Below, piece by piece: positions 1 to 7,887 of a stretch of DNA of 64,000 nt. The stretch comes from GWE2-40-63 sp041664345 (lineage in GTDB: Bacteria > Bacteroidota > Bacteroidia > Bacteroidales > SZUA-534): the NCBI GenBank assembly GCA_041664345.1, contig JBAYKX010000003.1, forward strand, positions 95,550 through 159,549. The letters are read 5' to 3'. A program made the position numbers and the translations under genes. Under the pieces are notes generated by a model. The model saw nothing but the letters and a program-made list of their open reading frames with translations, was not told where the DNA came from and did no database searches. How positions within the stretch are numbered: the stretch's first letter is position 1; each line of letters starts with the position of its first letter.

Positions 1-303
1 GCCCGCTTTAACTTCCTGCACCACACCCAAAACGGCATTGGTAATAATTACAAGTATAATTATGGTAGCATCAATATATTCACCCATAATAAGTGTCAAT
101 ACGGTTGCTGCCAGTAAAACATATATGAGCCATTGATGAAGTTGTGCTAAAAGCAGCTTGAAGATGCTTTTTTTCTTTTTCCCAAGAAGTTTATTAGCAC
201 CATGTTTTAACAATCTTGCACCGGCTTCCTCTTCTGAAAGGCCGGTTTTTGCATCAACGTTCAATTCATTGAGCACTTCATCAATTGATTTGGAAAACCA
301 CAT
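1..303 (-). CDS. P-type cation-transporting ATPase, N-terminal part
   Basis: The first 101 codons of a leftward gene that runs off the window. The protein starts MWFSKSIDEVLNELNV, followed by a GLSEEEAGARLLKHGANKL stretch typical of the cation-ATPase N-terminal domain (SERCA/PMCA and Na/K type P2 ATPases). Two predicted membrane segments follow (about residues 58-95), ending at a QEVKAG sequence where P-type ATPases begin the actuator domain. The phosphorylation (DKTGT) motif lies beyond the edge, so ion specificity (Ca2+ is common in this group) cannot be read. The start is the ATG at 303, about 40 nt below the predicted transcription start of the compound promoter at 352-415, so it likely belongs to the stress regulon. 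Confidence 0.85.
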   Translation of the reverse strand, partial: MWFSKSIDEVLNELNVDAKTGLSEEEAGARLLKHGANKLLGKKKKSIFKLLLAQLHQWLIYVLLAATVLTLIMGEYIDATIIILVIITNAVLGVVQEVKAG

Positions 304-351
304 GGCATAAATGATTAGTATTTGGGTTCAAAACAGAATTTTATCAAGCTA

Positions 352-415
352 TAAATATAGATCGCCTATAGTTGCAAATCATTACACAACTTTGGCAAAA
401 AGTTACATTATTCAC
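352..415 (-). promoter_or_regulatory. Compound stress promoter, copy 1 (P-type ATPase)
   Basis: Minus strand: GTGAATAATGTAAC begins at 415, TGTAAT begins at 386, and the -7 box TATATTTA covers 352-359. Spacing is identical to the other 15 copies: 21 bp between the TGyAAy repeats and 27 bp from the second repeat to the -7 box. Confidence 0.85.
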
Positions 416-480
416 TTGTTATTTGGCTTGATTATCAGGTTTTAAAATGGATAATTACTTTTTAGAGGTCGGTATTAACT

Positions 481-668
481 ATTGCCTGAAAGGCAATTAG
501 CATTAGCATAGGGCAACGCCCTATGAAAGAATAGGAGTGAAAAAAAAATCAGGCTGAAAGCCTGAAAGCTTTTTGCTTTCAGGCTTTCAGCCTGATAAAT
601 CATTATTTGCTATATACATAGGGCGTTGCCCTATGCTGTTGATTAAAGGCTTACAGCCTTAAAACAGG
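481..668. repeat. Nested palindromic repeat cluster in a 454-bp gene-free gap
   Basis: A perfect 21-bp inverted repeat with a 5-nt T loop (549-569 and 575-595) is built from repeats of AGGCTGAAAGCC. It is enclosed by a perfect outer pair, 507-525 and 617-635, carrying GGGCAACGCCC; each outer arm is itself nearly palindromic. Smaller palindromes lie at both ends (AAGGCTTACAGCCTT type). A further fragment of the GGGTGTTGCCC type occurs at 17690-17709. I see no coding potential. It lies between the end of the dodecin operon and the ATPase promoter, so it may act as a terminator or be a REP/MITE-like element. Confidence 0.8.
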
Positions 669-757
669 CAAATAAAAACACAAATTTAGTATTAAGAAAT
701 TAGTGAGAATCATTTACCCAGTCAAAAAGGCATAGAACCAAATAAATTCATCCAGCG

Positions 758-958
758 TTATTCCTTTTCAAACGTTATTTTGCAATTCAGTCTCCAAAGA
801 ACAATTTTTCCATCAATTACTTCGGCGGTTAAATTTTCCACATATACGGTATGTATATTTCTAACGGTTTTTGATGCTTCAATAACCGCAATTTGCGCTG
901 CATCTTCCCAACTTTTTTTCGACTCAGCTATGAGTTCAATTGCTTTATATACTGCCAT
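758..958 (-). CDS. Dodecin family flavin-binding protein
   Basis: 66 residues, the usual dodecin length (65-75). The sequence MAVYKAIELIAESKKSWEDA and the later VYVENLTAEVIDGKIVLWR match the dodecin fold, a beta-alpha-beta-beta unit that assembles into a hollow dodecamer storing flavins, or CoA in some bacteria, and so limiting light or redox damage. The tryptophan near residue 56 corresponds to the position that stacks on flavin in bacterial dodecins. It is the last gene of a leftward three-gene operon (1173-1424, 985-1170, 758-958) that starts at the promoter at 1464-1527. The gap to the upstream gene is only 26 bp. Association with stress-inducible operons fits a protective cofactor store. 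Confidence 0.9.
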   Translation of the reverse strand: MAVYKAIELIAESKKSWEDAAQIAVIEASKTVRNIHTVYVENLTAEVIDGKIVLWRLNCKITFEKE

Positions 959-984
959 AATTTATTGTTTTATAAAATGTTTAA

Positions 985-1170
985 TTACGTTTTTTCCTTT
1001 GGAACTTTTAAGCCGGCTTCCTTGGCTTCACTTATGCCTATGGCTATTGCTTGCTTTCTATTGGTTACAACGCCACCCTTGCCGTCCTTGCCCGATTTTA
1101 ATTCGCCGTGTTTGAATTCATGCATTACCGTTTCAATTTTTTCCTGGGCTTTTTTCGAATATTTTGCCAT
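985..1170 (-). CDS. DUF6496 domain small basic protein
   Basis: 61 residues. MAKYSKKAQEKIETVMHEFK, then a Lys/Gly-rich SGKDGKGG segment and NRKQAIAIGISEAKEAGLKV, match the DUF6496 family, whose members are short, basic and often found near stress genes. Function is not established; resemblance to small DNA- or RNA-associated proteins is my inference from charge only. It is separated by 2 bp from the upstream gene at 1173-1424 and is almost certainly co-transcribed with it and with dodecin. Confidence 0.8.
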   Translation of the reverse strand: MAKYSKKAQEKIETVMHEFKHGELKSGKDGKGGVVTNRKQAIAIGISEAKEAGLKVPKEKT

Positions 1171-1172
1171 AA

Positions 1173-1424
1173 CTATTTGGTATCAAAGGTTGGAGGCAAT
1201 TTGTCCTTACGGGTTGGATCGTTTTTAGTGGGTTCATTAATGCCTGGTTCAATTCGCGTAGGGTCGCTTTCAATGTCGGGCTTACCGGGAACACTTTTTG
1301 TAGGTACCGTTGGTGGAGGATAACCGGGAGCCGATTGGCTATTTTCGATTACATTTTCAGCTATTAAATACTTTGTAATCTCCTCATATCGCTCACCTTG
1401 CTTGTCGTTAAAATTGTTTTCCAT
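1173..1424 (-). CDS. Hypothetical proline-rich small protein
   Basis: 83 residues and no recognised family. The N-terminal 30 residues are helical and charged (QGERYEEITKYLIAENVIE). The rest is a disordered Pro/Thr/Asp segment with a loose repeat of the form K(S/D)xPxKPDIExDPTRIEPG, including DPTR twice. There is no signal peptide or membrane segment, so it is probably cytoplasmic. It is the first gene of the operon with DUF6496 and dodecin, and its ATG at 1424 lies about 33 nt below the predicted transcription start of the promoter at 1464-1527. The promoter context is the main reason to think it is a real stress-related gene. Confidence 0.7.
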   Translation of the reverse strand: MENNFNDKQGERYEEITKYLIAENVIENSQSAPGYPPPTVPTKSVPGKPDIESDPTRIEPGINEPTKNDPTRKDKLPPTFDTK

Positions 1425-1463
1425 GATTATTTAATTTAGAATGGTTTCGAAAATTTTAAGAAG

Positions 1464-1527
1464 TAAAGTTGATTCATTTTGCGCCAATTAGTATTGCATT
1501 ATTTTGGTAATCAATTGCATTATTCAC
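1464..1527 (-). promoter_or_regulatory. Compound stress promoter, copy 2 (DUF6496-dodecin operon)
   Basis: Minus strand: GTGAATAATGCAAT begins at 1527, TGCAAT begins at 1498, and the -7 box CAACTTTA is at 1464-1471. Spacing is standard. The core ends only 4 bp from the stop codon of the upstream glycosidase gene, so this promoter fills the whole intergenic gap. Confidence 0.85.
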
Positions 1528-1530
1528 ATG

Positions 1531-2703
1531 TTAAGGCTTTCGCATTTCATCAAAAAATGGGGTTGCATTTTCTTCAACACACTTTGCGGCGTAAAGGTAA
1601 AGGGCCGCGCTCCATGTTTGCCAGTCTTGTCCCTTAGGTTTGCCATCCTGAGCTTTTATCCATTCATTAAATCCGAAACCAAGTTCTTTGTTGGTAGATA
1701 GTTTTACCAGTTCAGTAAGGGACACAAGTTTTTTGCGCGCGAGGCTATACCTTTTGGCTGCAACCAAAGCAGCCACATAAAATCCGCATATAAAGGGCCA
1801 AATTCCGCCATTATGGTATTCGCCGGGATTGTTGAATATGGCATAGCGTGGATACCAGTCGGGATTGTTGGGTTGAACATACGGAAAAAAGTTGGGCGGT
1901 AAATCAACAGCCAACTCGCCTCGTTCTTGCATGGCCGAACATTCCGCTTCAATCCATGAAACCATTTCATCGGCGCGTGTTGGCGATGCCAAGCCCGATA
2001 GAATGGCCAGGCTGTTGCCTAGCAAGTCGAATCGTTCGCTGCTGTATATTTTATACGACCAAAAAGCAAAATAGGGTTTGTGTTTTACCACCAATCCCTC
2101 ATGCACATGGTGGTGGATAACATCGCAGGTTATGGTGAATTGGTTCATTTCATGCCGCAAACTATCGGCACGGTCATGGTTCCCCAGCAAGCGCAAATAA
2201 CTATATACCAAAGTATTTACAAACAAGCCGTAACCAATTACCCATTGTTCATCGCGCCAGTCGCTGGTAGGTTGTTGAGCCACCAAATAGCGGTCAGCCG
2301 GGCTTTGGTATTCCATCCAGATTAATGCTTTATCCACCGCTTCATTTAAAAAATCAGGCTCATGAGTTGCTTTTCTGAAAATACCAACACCCAGCAAAAA
2401 CAGGGGAGTGCTGTCGCTTGAACCCCGGTCGTCACTGTTATGAACCAATGAAGGAATGTGGCCACGTTCGGTCTGATTTTTGGCTAACGTTTCCAATACC
2501 TTTCGAATACTCTCAAGTAATTTTTGGTTGCCCGAAACGGCTATTCCCAGAATGGAAAACATTAAATCGCGTGTATAAGGTTCCGGATATCCCCATCCTG
2601 CAGTACGGGGCAATCCGTGAAAAGGGCCGTGAGCATTATGAAGCAATACTTCAATGGCTGCTTGGGTAGCCAGTTCTATATCCTTTAAATTAGAGTTTTG
2701 CAT
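1531..2703 (-). CDS. Six-hairpin glycosidase, GH100 invertase-like
   Basis: 390 residues. Motifs recall the (alpha/alpha)6 toroid of GH100 alkaline/neutral invertases and amylo-alpha-1,6-glucosidases: YTRDLMFSILG near residue 43 (candidate catalytic Asp), NPGEYHNGGIWPF near residue 292 (candidate Glu base), and a C-terminal GQDWQTWSAALYLYAAKC that parallels the KYQTWS(I)AGY motif of invertases. No signal peptide is visible, so it is probably cytoplasmic. Likely activity is sucrose hydrolysis or debranching of an internal glucan; the sequence does not separate these. No compound promoter precedes it. It may link to osmolyte or reserve carbohydrate use in the stress island, but that is inference from position. 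Confidence 0.7.
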   Translation of the reverse strand: MQNSNLKDIELATQAAIEVLLHNAHGPFHGLPRTAGWGYPEPYTRDLMFSILGIAVSGNQKLLESIRKVLETLAKNQTERGHIPSLVHNSDDRGSSDSTPLFLLGVGIFRKATHEPDFLNEAVDKALIWMEYQSPADRYLVAQQPTSDWRDEQWVIGYGLFVNTLVYSYLRLLGNHDRADSLRHEMNQFTITCDVIHHHVHEGLVVKHKPYFAFWSYKIYSSERFDLLGNSLAILSGLASPTRADEMVSWIEAECSAMQERGELAVDLPPNFFPYVQPNNPDWYPRYAIFNNPGEYHNGGIWPFICGFYVAALVAAKRYSLARKKLVSLTELVKLSTNKELGFGFNEWIKAQDGKPKGQDWQTWSAALYLYAAKCVEENATPFFDEMRKP

Positions 2704-2734
2704 GGTTTTTTTGTTTAATTACCGTGATTTCTAT

Positions 2735-2890
2735 TTGACATTCCATCTTTCCATCCATATCTATCCATCTTTCCAATATTATAGGAAGCTTTAGTTAAAA
2801 AATCTCGCAGCAGGCGCTGCAAGTCCCAACCTTCCAATCTTCCAACTTCGGTCTTCGGTCTTCCATATTCCCAACTATCTTCTTAATTTT
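2735..2890. repeat. Low-complexity CTTCCAAT-type tract
   Basis: Degenerate reiterations of TTCCATC / CTTCCAA / GGTCTTCC fill the gap between the glycosidase start and the SDR stop. A similar tract occurs at about 24565-24620. No gene or clear terminator is visible. Confidence 0.5.
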
Positions 2891-2897
2891 AATTTTA

Positions 2898-3656
2898 TCA
2901 CCTACAGGTATAACCACCATCAATAACCAATTCGCTGCCAGTAACAAACTTTGATTCATCAGACACCAAATATAAAATGCCAAAAGCAATATCTATGGCT
3001 TCGCCAACATGTCCAATCGGATGCAGGCTGTCGAGCTTTTTTCTGAACCCGGTTTTGTTTTTACCGAGCTCCTCCACCAAGGGTGTCCAAATAAAACCGG
3101 GGAGAACGGAGTTCACCCGTATATTGTTTTTTGCATAGATAAGTGCATCATTTTTCGACATTAATCGAACAGCACCTTTTGAGGCATGATAAGGAGGCAA
3201 ATCACCGGCACCCACCAAACCATAAATTGACGAAAGGTTTACAATACTTCCGCCTCCTGAATTTAGCATTGGAACTATTGCGTTTTTTGTGCAGAAGAAT
3301 ACTCCTTTTACGTTCACATTCATAACGGTATCCCATTCTTTTTCGGTTAATTCATGGGTGGGTTTATCAGCTCCGGCAATACCGGCATTGTTCACTAAAG
3401 CATCAAGCTTTCCAAATTCTTTGACTACGTTGGCATAAACTTTTTCTACTTCTTGCTCATTTGTTACATCAAGATGCCAATATTTTGCCACTCCACCTGT
3501 TTGGTTGATTTCTTTAACCAATTAATGTCCTTCTTTGTCAAGAACATCGGTTACCGCAACTTTCGCACCTTCTTTTGCCAGCAAAAGGCACGTTTCGCGC
3601 CCGATACCCAGTGCCCCACCGGTTACAATTACAACTTTGTTATCTGTTCGGTTCAT
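2898..3656 (-). pseudogene. SDR-family oxidoreductase interrupted by an in-frame TAA
   Basis: Reading from ATG 3656 gives MNRTDNKVVIVTGGALGIG, a TGGxxGIG NAD(P)-binding Rossmann motif of classical short-chain dehydrogenases, then 44 codons to a TAA at 3522-3524. The same frame continues through LDVTNEQEV, NNAGIAG, the catalytic YHASKG (Tyr-x-x-x-Lys) and the C-terminal VIDGGYTCR, about 252 codons in all, the normal family length. The stop falls where relatives have Lys or Gln before LVKEI. Without readthrough, translation from the TTG at 3521 would lack the cofactor-binding strand and so be inactive. The gene has an intact compound promoter at 3771-3834, so it was probably functional recently, or this is a base error. 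Confidence 0.85.
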
Positions 3657-3770
3657 ATTTGAATTTATTATTTAAAGTCATTTTTTTATAATCGGTCGTA
3701 AGATTAGCGGGGTAAATCAATTCATAATAACTTGGTAATATTTTTTTATCTTTATTATATCCAGACTAAA

Positions 3771-3834
3771 TAAAGGTCGGAAGCATGAACCATAGAAGTG
3801 TTACACAACTTTGGAAAGGAATTACATTATCGAC
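3771..3834 (-). promoter_or_regulatory. Compound stress promoter, copy 3 (SDR gene)
   Basis: Minus strand: GTCGATAATGTAAT begins at 3834 (the weakest upstream hexamer of the set), TGTAACAC begins at 3805, and the -7 box GACCTTTA is at 3771-3778. Spacing is standard. The core ends 19 bp from the stop codon of the AI-2E-type permease gene. The predicted 5' leader of the SDR gene is about 110 nt. Confidence 0.8.
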
Positions 3835-3852
3835 ACATTTGCCATTTGAATA

Positions 3853-4968
3853 TTATTTTTTTCTAAAACTACTTTTAATTTTTCCCCACCATCGAGATAA
3901 AATTTGTTCGTGGTCATCACACTTTTTTACATTTTTCTCGCCAATTATTAATGCAATTGGTTTTAGCTCCTCAAACTCATCACAAACAACTTTTAACATG
4001 GCGGCAAAAGGCAAAAACAGAATCATACCTGCCAAGCCCCAAACTGCAGCACCTATAAACAAACTTAGGATAGCAGTTAAAGCATTTATTTTTAAACTTC
4101 CCCCCACAATACGAGGTGTTAGAAAATTATCGGAAACCAATTGAACCGCCCAAAATAGAAAGGCAACGGCTACTGCCATCCAAAGAGAATCATACGAAAC
4201 AAAAGCATAAATTATGGGAATGATAGCTCCCATTGTAGTCCCAATGTATGGTATGATAGCCAGTGCAGCACCTAAAAATCCGAAAAGGAAGGGATTGTCG
4301 ATGCCAATAATCAACAACCCAAGACTGTTGGCTAATCCTATGATTACCGTGAGAATTATCATGCCAAACAGGTATTTTTGTCCAACCATCTGAACCGATT
4401 TAAACATTTTTAATACCTTTTCCTGTTTGTCCTTATGTGAAAAAGCAAGAAATGCCTTTACCAATCCATCTCTGTATATGAGAAATAAAAAAGTAAATAC
4501 AATTGTTGCCAACAGTCCGGCTATAAAAGTTGCTGTATTGCTAACGGTTTTACTAACTAAAACCCCTGTTGAATCGGTAAGCCAAACTTTCATGCGGTTA
4601 AAAAGTTCACCCTTTTCCAGGTTTGGCACGAAACTTACGTGTTTATTGATAAATAGAGTGGCGTCGGCAAAAGTGCGGATAATTTTATCTTGAAAATGAG
4701 TGAATTCTTTTACTACATTAATTATTTGAGTTGAAAAAAAGAAAGTGACACCTCCAATTAATAAAATAACAGTGAAAATGGACAGAAAAGCAGCAAATGT
4801 TCTACCCATTTTCCATTTCTCAAACTTTTTTGCCAACGGAAGCAGTATGAATGAAATAAGCAAAGCAATACTTAAAGGAATGAGAATTGGTTTCGCAAAA
4901 ACAAGTATTGCAAACAGCAAAAATGCAGTAGCAATGGCGTAAAACAACTTTTGAAACGATACATTCAT
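3853..4968 (-). CDS. AI-2E family transporter (YdiK/TqsA-like permease)
   Basis: 371 residues with about seven to eight hydrophobic segments in the AI-2E exporter (UPF0118) pattern. There is an N-terminal hairpin (FLLFAILVFAKPILIPLSIA), a large soluble loop (about residues 85-140), then GLLIIGIDNPFLFGFLGA, LAIIPYIGTTMGAIIPIIYA and WGLAGMILFLPFAAMLKV, which are family hallmarks. It is an inner-membrane permease; members export autoinducer-2, act as Na+(Li+)/H+ antiporters or have unknown substrates. The C-terminal tail is basic. It is monocistronic with its own compound promoter at 4999-5062. Confidence 0.88.
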   Translation of the reverse strand: MNVSFQKLFYAIATAFLLFAILVFAKPILIPLSIALLISFILLPLAKKFEKWKMGRTFAAFLSIFTVILLIGGVTFFFSTQIINVVKEFTHFQDKIIRTFADATLFINKHVSFVPNLEKGELFNRMKVWLTDSTGVLVSKTVSNTATFIAGLLATIVFTFLFLIYRDGLVKAFLAFSHKDKQEKVLKMFKSVQMVGQKYLFGMIILTVIIGLANSLGLLIIGIDNPFLFGFLGAALAIIPYIGTTMGAIIPIIYAFVSYDSLWMAVAVAFLFWAVQLVSDNFLTPRIVGGSLKINALTAILSLFIGAAVWGLAGMILFLPFAAMLKVVCDEFEELKPIALIIGEKNVKKCDDHEQILSRWWGKIKSSFRKK

Positions 4969-4998
4969 TTTATCTTATTTAAAGATTTATCACACATA

Positions 4999-5062
4999 TA
5001 AAGGTCAGGAGTTCTCAGTAAAAGAATCTTACACAATTTCGAGAATGTATTATATTATTCCC
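4999..5062 (-). promoter_or_regulatory. Compound stress promoter, copy 4 (AI-2E transporter)
   Basis: Minus strand: GGGAATAATATAAT begins at 5062, TGTAAG begins at 5033, and the -7 box GACCTTTA is at 4999-5006. Spacing is standard. The ATG lies about 24 nt below the predicted transcription start. Confidence 0.8.
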
Positions 5063-5195
5063 ACATTTACTGGTTGCAATTTTAAAAGGGTAGTGATAGC
5101 TATTACAGCATTAATAGAATAAGAGGTTGCAATTTTTCTGAAATAAAAATGCTCAATAAAATCAATAGGCACTTTTTTGTCTAATATCTCAAATC

Positions 5196-6335
5196 TCATA
5201 TCCCCAATTTATCGTGAATAATCTGCACAAAACGTTTGGCAACCACCCGATAGTCAAAATTCGCAACCACACGTTCCCTGCCGGCTTTGCCCATTTTATC
5301 GCGTAAAGCTGCATCGTTCATTAATATTTTCATATATTTTGCAATATCCTGAACGTTTGCCCGATAATCAACCGTGCGGGGCACAGTAAATATAACTTTG
5401 TGTTTGTCTTCAAAGCCTGATTCTTCGCCAAGAATAACTTCATTTATCACAATTTTTTTTGCCACCTCAGCCAGAAAAGCTGTTTTTTCATGAACCAATG
5501 TATCGAGCATTCCCATGGCCTTAATGCTAATTACGGGTTTTCCGCAGGCACCGGCTTCAACTTGTGGCATTCCAAAACCTTCGAGCCGCGATGGTGCTGC
5601 ATAAATATCACAAGCCCCAAATAAGTAGGGCATAAAAGTTCGGGAAATGGTATTGGTAGTGTAAACCACATTTTTGTCGATACCCAATTGGGTGGCCAAT
5701 TCCAAATCGAGCATGTTTTGAATTTTGGTGCGCGGCTGTGGCCATACCTTGCAAACATATTTCCAGTTGGGGGCATCGGCATCAATAATGGCTAATGCCT
5801 GCATAACTTCCTGTGCTCCTTTTGAGGCTGCATCGCCACCAACGGTTAAAATCATCAATTGGTCGGGCGAAACACCCAATGCCTCGCGTACCGCTAATAT
5901 TTTTGGATCGTTTTTTTGATTGGGGGCAAATGAATCGGTATCGCAGCCCACCGGCAACACTTCAATTTTTTCGCCATCAATACCGTCCCGCACGTACATT
6001 TCTTTTACCCAGTTTGAAGTTACCAAAATTAGGGGCAATGCATTTAGTACTTCCTGATAATTTGCAATGTAACCATCGGCAACCAGCCAAGGTACGGCCT
6101 GAATTCCATAGCGTTGCGGGTGAAGCACCAGTTGAGGGGTGTGCCCCCAATAGCCCACGCCCACAGCCACATCGGGATTAAACCATCGGTAATACCACTC
6201 TTTTTCTTGTGCTGATTCAAAATGAACCGCGTGAACATCAACGCCCATTTCCGTCAAACCCCTGTAAAGTAGGTCTCCTTGTGTTGCCAGCCCGCCGGGT
6301 GATGGCGGATAATCGTACATTACCAATACTTTCAT
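5196..6335 (-). CDS. Glycosyltransferase family 4
   Basis: 379 residues with a GT-B fold. The N-terminal MKVLVMYDYPPSPGGLATQG is the glycine-rich acceptor loop of GT4 enzymes. The C-terminal domain has LTVGGDAASKG and the E-x7-E nucleotide-sugar signature RLEGFGMPQVEAGACGKPV (near residue 270). It is a retaining transferase using a nucleotide-activated sugar; the acceptor is unknown. It lies 26 bp downstream of the PIG-L deacetylase gene on the same strand. Such pairs act in N-acetylglucosamine-type glycoconjugate or low-molecular-weight thiol pathways (MshA/MshB, BshA/BshB). Bacillithiol is one possibility but the pair is not typical enough to name. It shares the promoter at 6991-7054. Confidence 0.88.
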   Translation of the reverse strand: MKVLVMYDYPPSPGGLATQGDLLYRGLTEMGVDVHAVHFESAQEKEWYYRWFNPDVAVGVGYWGHTPQLVLHPQRYGIQAVPWLVADGYIANYQEVLNALPLILVTSNWVKEMYVRDGIDGEKIEVLPVGCDTDSFAPNQKNDPKILAVREALGVSPDQLMILTVGGDAASKGAQEVMQALAIIDADAPNWKYVCKVWPQPRTKIQNMLDLELATQLGIDKNVVYTTNTISRTFMPYLFGACDIYAAPSRLEGFGMPQVEAGACGKPVISIKAMGMLDTLVHEKTAFLAEVAKKIVINEVILGEESGFEDKHKVIFTVPRTVDYRANVQDIAKYMKILMNDAALRDKMGKAGRERVVANFDYRVVAKRFVQIIHDKLGI

Positions 6336-6361
6336 AATTGCGAGTCTTTTTAGTTGTTTAA

Positions 6362-6970
6362 TTAAATTAGTGGTGAATGAATGGTGTATTTTTGAAATGC
6401 TTCGGCTTTGGGCGTGGTTTTAGCTTCCCAACTGTTTTTATTGTATCCATAAGTTTCGGTAATTATTTGGTATTTTTTTTTCCAAATGGTTTCTGGAAGT
6501 TTTTTGAATATGGTGGCATTCTCATTGGCTTTTGGGTAATACTCCTTATTATTGTCGCCGTAGGCAAATGTCCAAAGTTCATCGGCCAACAATTCTCCTT
6601 TTCTCCATAGGTTTGCAACGGCTAAACCAATTTCCTCATGTCTGATATGCCGTGTATATTCTCCCATCGGATTGTGGGTAATTATCAGGTCAAAATTTTT
6701 AGAAGGTAGGAGATGGAGGATGGTACTTTCAATTAATTTTTCATCCAATGGTACTTGTTCCGGTCCGTCATCCAATTCGCCCATCATTCCGGTTGCATTC
6801 AAAATTTTCATGGTCTTATAAAATTTTGGGGCACGGTCCAAATCATTTCCACGGCAAAGCGATACAATAAAACAGCGCCATTCGGGGTGGTTCAACAGCG
6901 TTCCACCGGCCCACAAAGTTTCATCATCGGGGTGTGCAACTATTACCGCAACTGATTTTGATGTTTCCAT
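6362..6970 (-). CDS. PIG-L family N-acetylglucosaminyl deacetylase
   Basis: 202 residues. The N-terminal VIVAHPDDETLWAGGTLL contains the zinc-binding AHPDDE motif (near residue 14), and THNPMGEYTRHIRHEEIG near residue 100 supplies the third zinc ligand. The family removes N-acetyl groups from GlcNAc-type sugars on lipids or from pseudo-disaccharides such as GlcNAc-malate. There is no signal peptide, so it is cytoplasmic. It is the first gene of the operon with the GT4 gene. The start ATG at 6970 is about 14 nt below the predicted transcription start of the compound promoter. It is a stress-linked operon by promoter; the substrate is not known. Confidence 0.9.
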   Translation of the reverse strand: METSKSVAVIVAHPDDETLWAGGTLLNHPEWRCFIVSLCRGNDLDRAPKFYKTMKILNATGMMGELDDGPEQVPLDEKLIESTILHLLPSKNFDLIITHNPMGEYTRHIRHEEIGLAVANLWRKGELLADELWTFAYGDNNKEYYPKANENATIFKKLPETIWKKKYQIITETYGYNKNSWEAKTTPKAEAFQKYTIHSPLI

Positions 6971-6990
6971 TTCTTGTTTTTTTGAAAGAA

Positions 6991-7054
6991 TGAAGTTCCT
7001 TAACTTTAACTGGATTCATATTACACTATTCCGGTTATGAGTTGCATTATTCAC
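6991..7054 (-). promoter_or_regulatory. Compound stress promoter, copy 5 (PIG-L/GT4 operon)
   Basis: Minus strand: GTGAATAATGCAAC begins at 7054, TGTAAT begins at 7025, and the weaker -7 box GAACTTCA is at 6991-6998. Spacing is standard. It stands back to back with copy 6, with 15 bp between the two cores. Confidence 0.85.
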
Positions 7055-7069
7055 ATATTCAACCAATGT

Positions 7070-7133
7070 GGGCAACATGCAATCCTTTTATAAAATTATA
7101 TAACATACGTTACTCAAACATGAATCACCTTTG
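7070..7133 (+). promoter_or_regulatory. Compound stress promoter, copy 6 (hydrolase-catalase)
   Basis: Plus strand: the core GGGCAACATGCAAT begins at 7070 with only partial match in its first half, TATAAC begins at 7099, and the -7 box CACCTTTG is at 7126-7133. Spacing is standard. It is divergent from copy 5. It places transcription start near 7140, which rules out the upstream ATG at 7042 as the start of the hydrolase gene. Confidence 0.75.
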
Positions 7134-7221
7134 TACCATAAATACTATAAAGAAGATATGTTGCAGTGGGTTTAATTCGAAATTGGATTGCTCCCAAATG
7201 AAATACTTAAAAACTAATATT

Positions 7222-7863
7222 ATGATAGCATTACAAAACAACATGAAAATGTATGGAAACGGTCGGGTAATAAGTTTTACCGATGTTGGATTAGAGACAT
7301 CCCCGGTTATCATTTTTATACACGGTTTTCCTTTCAATAAGTTGATGTGGAAAAAAAAGGTGGAGACCTTAGAAAACGATTTTCGCATAATTGCCTACGA
7401 TATTTTGGGTACAGGAACTGATGATAGGAATTTTACCGATTATTCAATTGATTTCTATATAACTGAACTTCTGAACTTAATGGATATGCTTGGTATTGAA
7501 AAAGCAACGTTATGTGGCCTTTCGCTGGGTGGATATGTGGCACAATGTGCCATTGAAAATTATCCTGCGCGTTTTGTGTCTATTTTAATAAGTGATTTAA
7601 ATTCTGATGGAAACATGTTTGTTACAAGGGAGGACGGAAAAAGGGCCATTGAAAACATTCGGATTAACGGAGTGAACGAATTTAACGATGAAAACCTTAA
7701 AATGCTTTTTTCTTCTGAATCATTAGCCATTAATTTTAAAGAGATTGCAACTGCATGGAAAATGATTGTAAAATCAGCTGCTCAATGGCATTTCAATTCA
7801 ATTCAAGATAATGCTTTCCCAAGAAGTGGTTTTAAAAAACATCGGGAAACAATTATTGTATAA
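7222..7863 (+). CDS. Alpha/beta hydrolase, C-terminally truncated
   Basis: 213 residues from ATG 7222, chosen because the predicted transcription start is about 7140; ATG 7198 is the alternative. It has the oxyanion-loop motif IFIHGFPFNKLMW and the nucleophile elbow CGLSLGGYVAQ (catalytic Ser), then a helical cap. The reading frame ends at NSIQDNAFPRSG...ETIIV, before the strand carrying the catalytic Asp and the His loop found in complete relatives of about 260-270 residues. I found no continuation in another frame. So it is probably a decayed or non-catalytic hydrolase. Catalase follows after 24 bp, so it still serves as the leader gene of that operon. Confidence 0.7.
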   Translation: MIALQNNMKMYGNGRVISFTDVGLETSPVIIFIHGFPFNKLMWKKKVETLENDFRIIAYDILGTGTDDRNFTDYSIDFYITELLNLMDMLGIEKATLCGLSLGGYVAQCAIENYPARFVSILISDLNSDGNMFVTREDGKRAIENIRINGVNEFNDENLKMLFSSESLAINFKEIATAWKMIVKSAAQWHFNSIQDNAFPRSGFKKHRETIIV

Positions 7864-7887
7864 TAAGAGTCAATGATTTAATTTTAT

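Noticed and set aside
7042..7221. Upstream ATG at 7042 for the hydrolase
   Set aside because: It lies before the predicted transcription start at about 7140.
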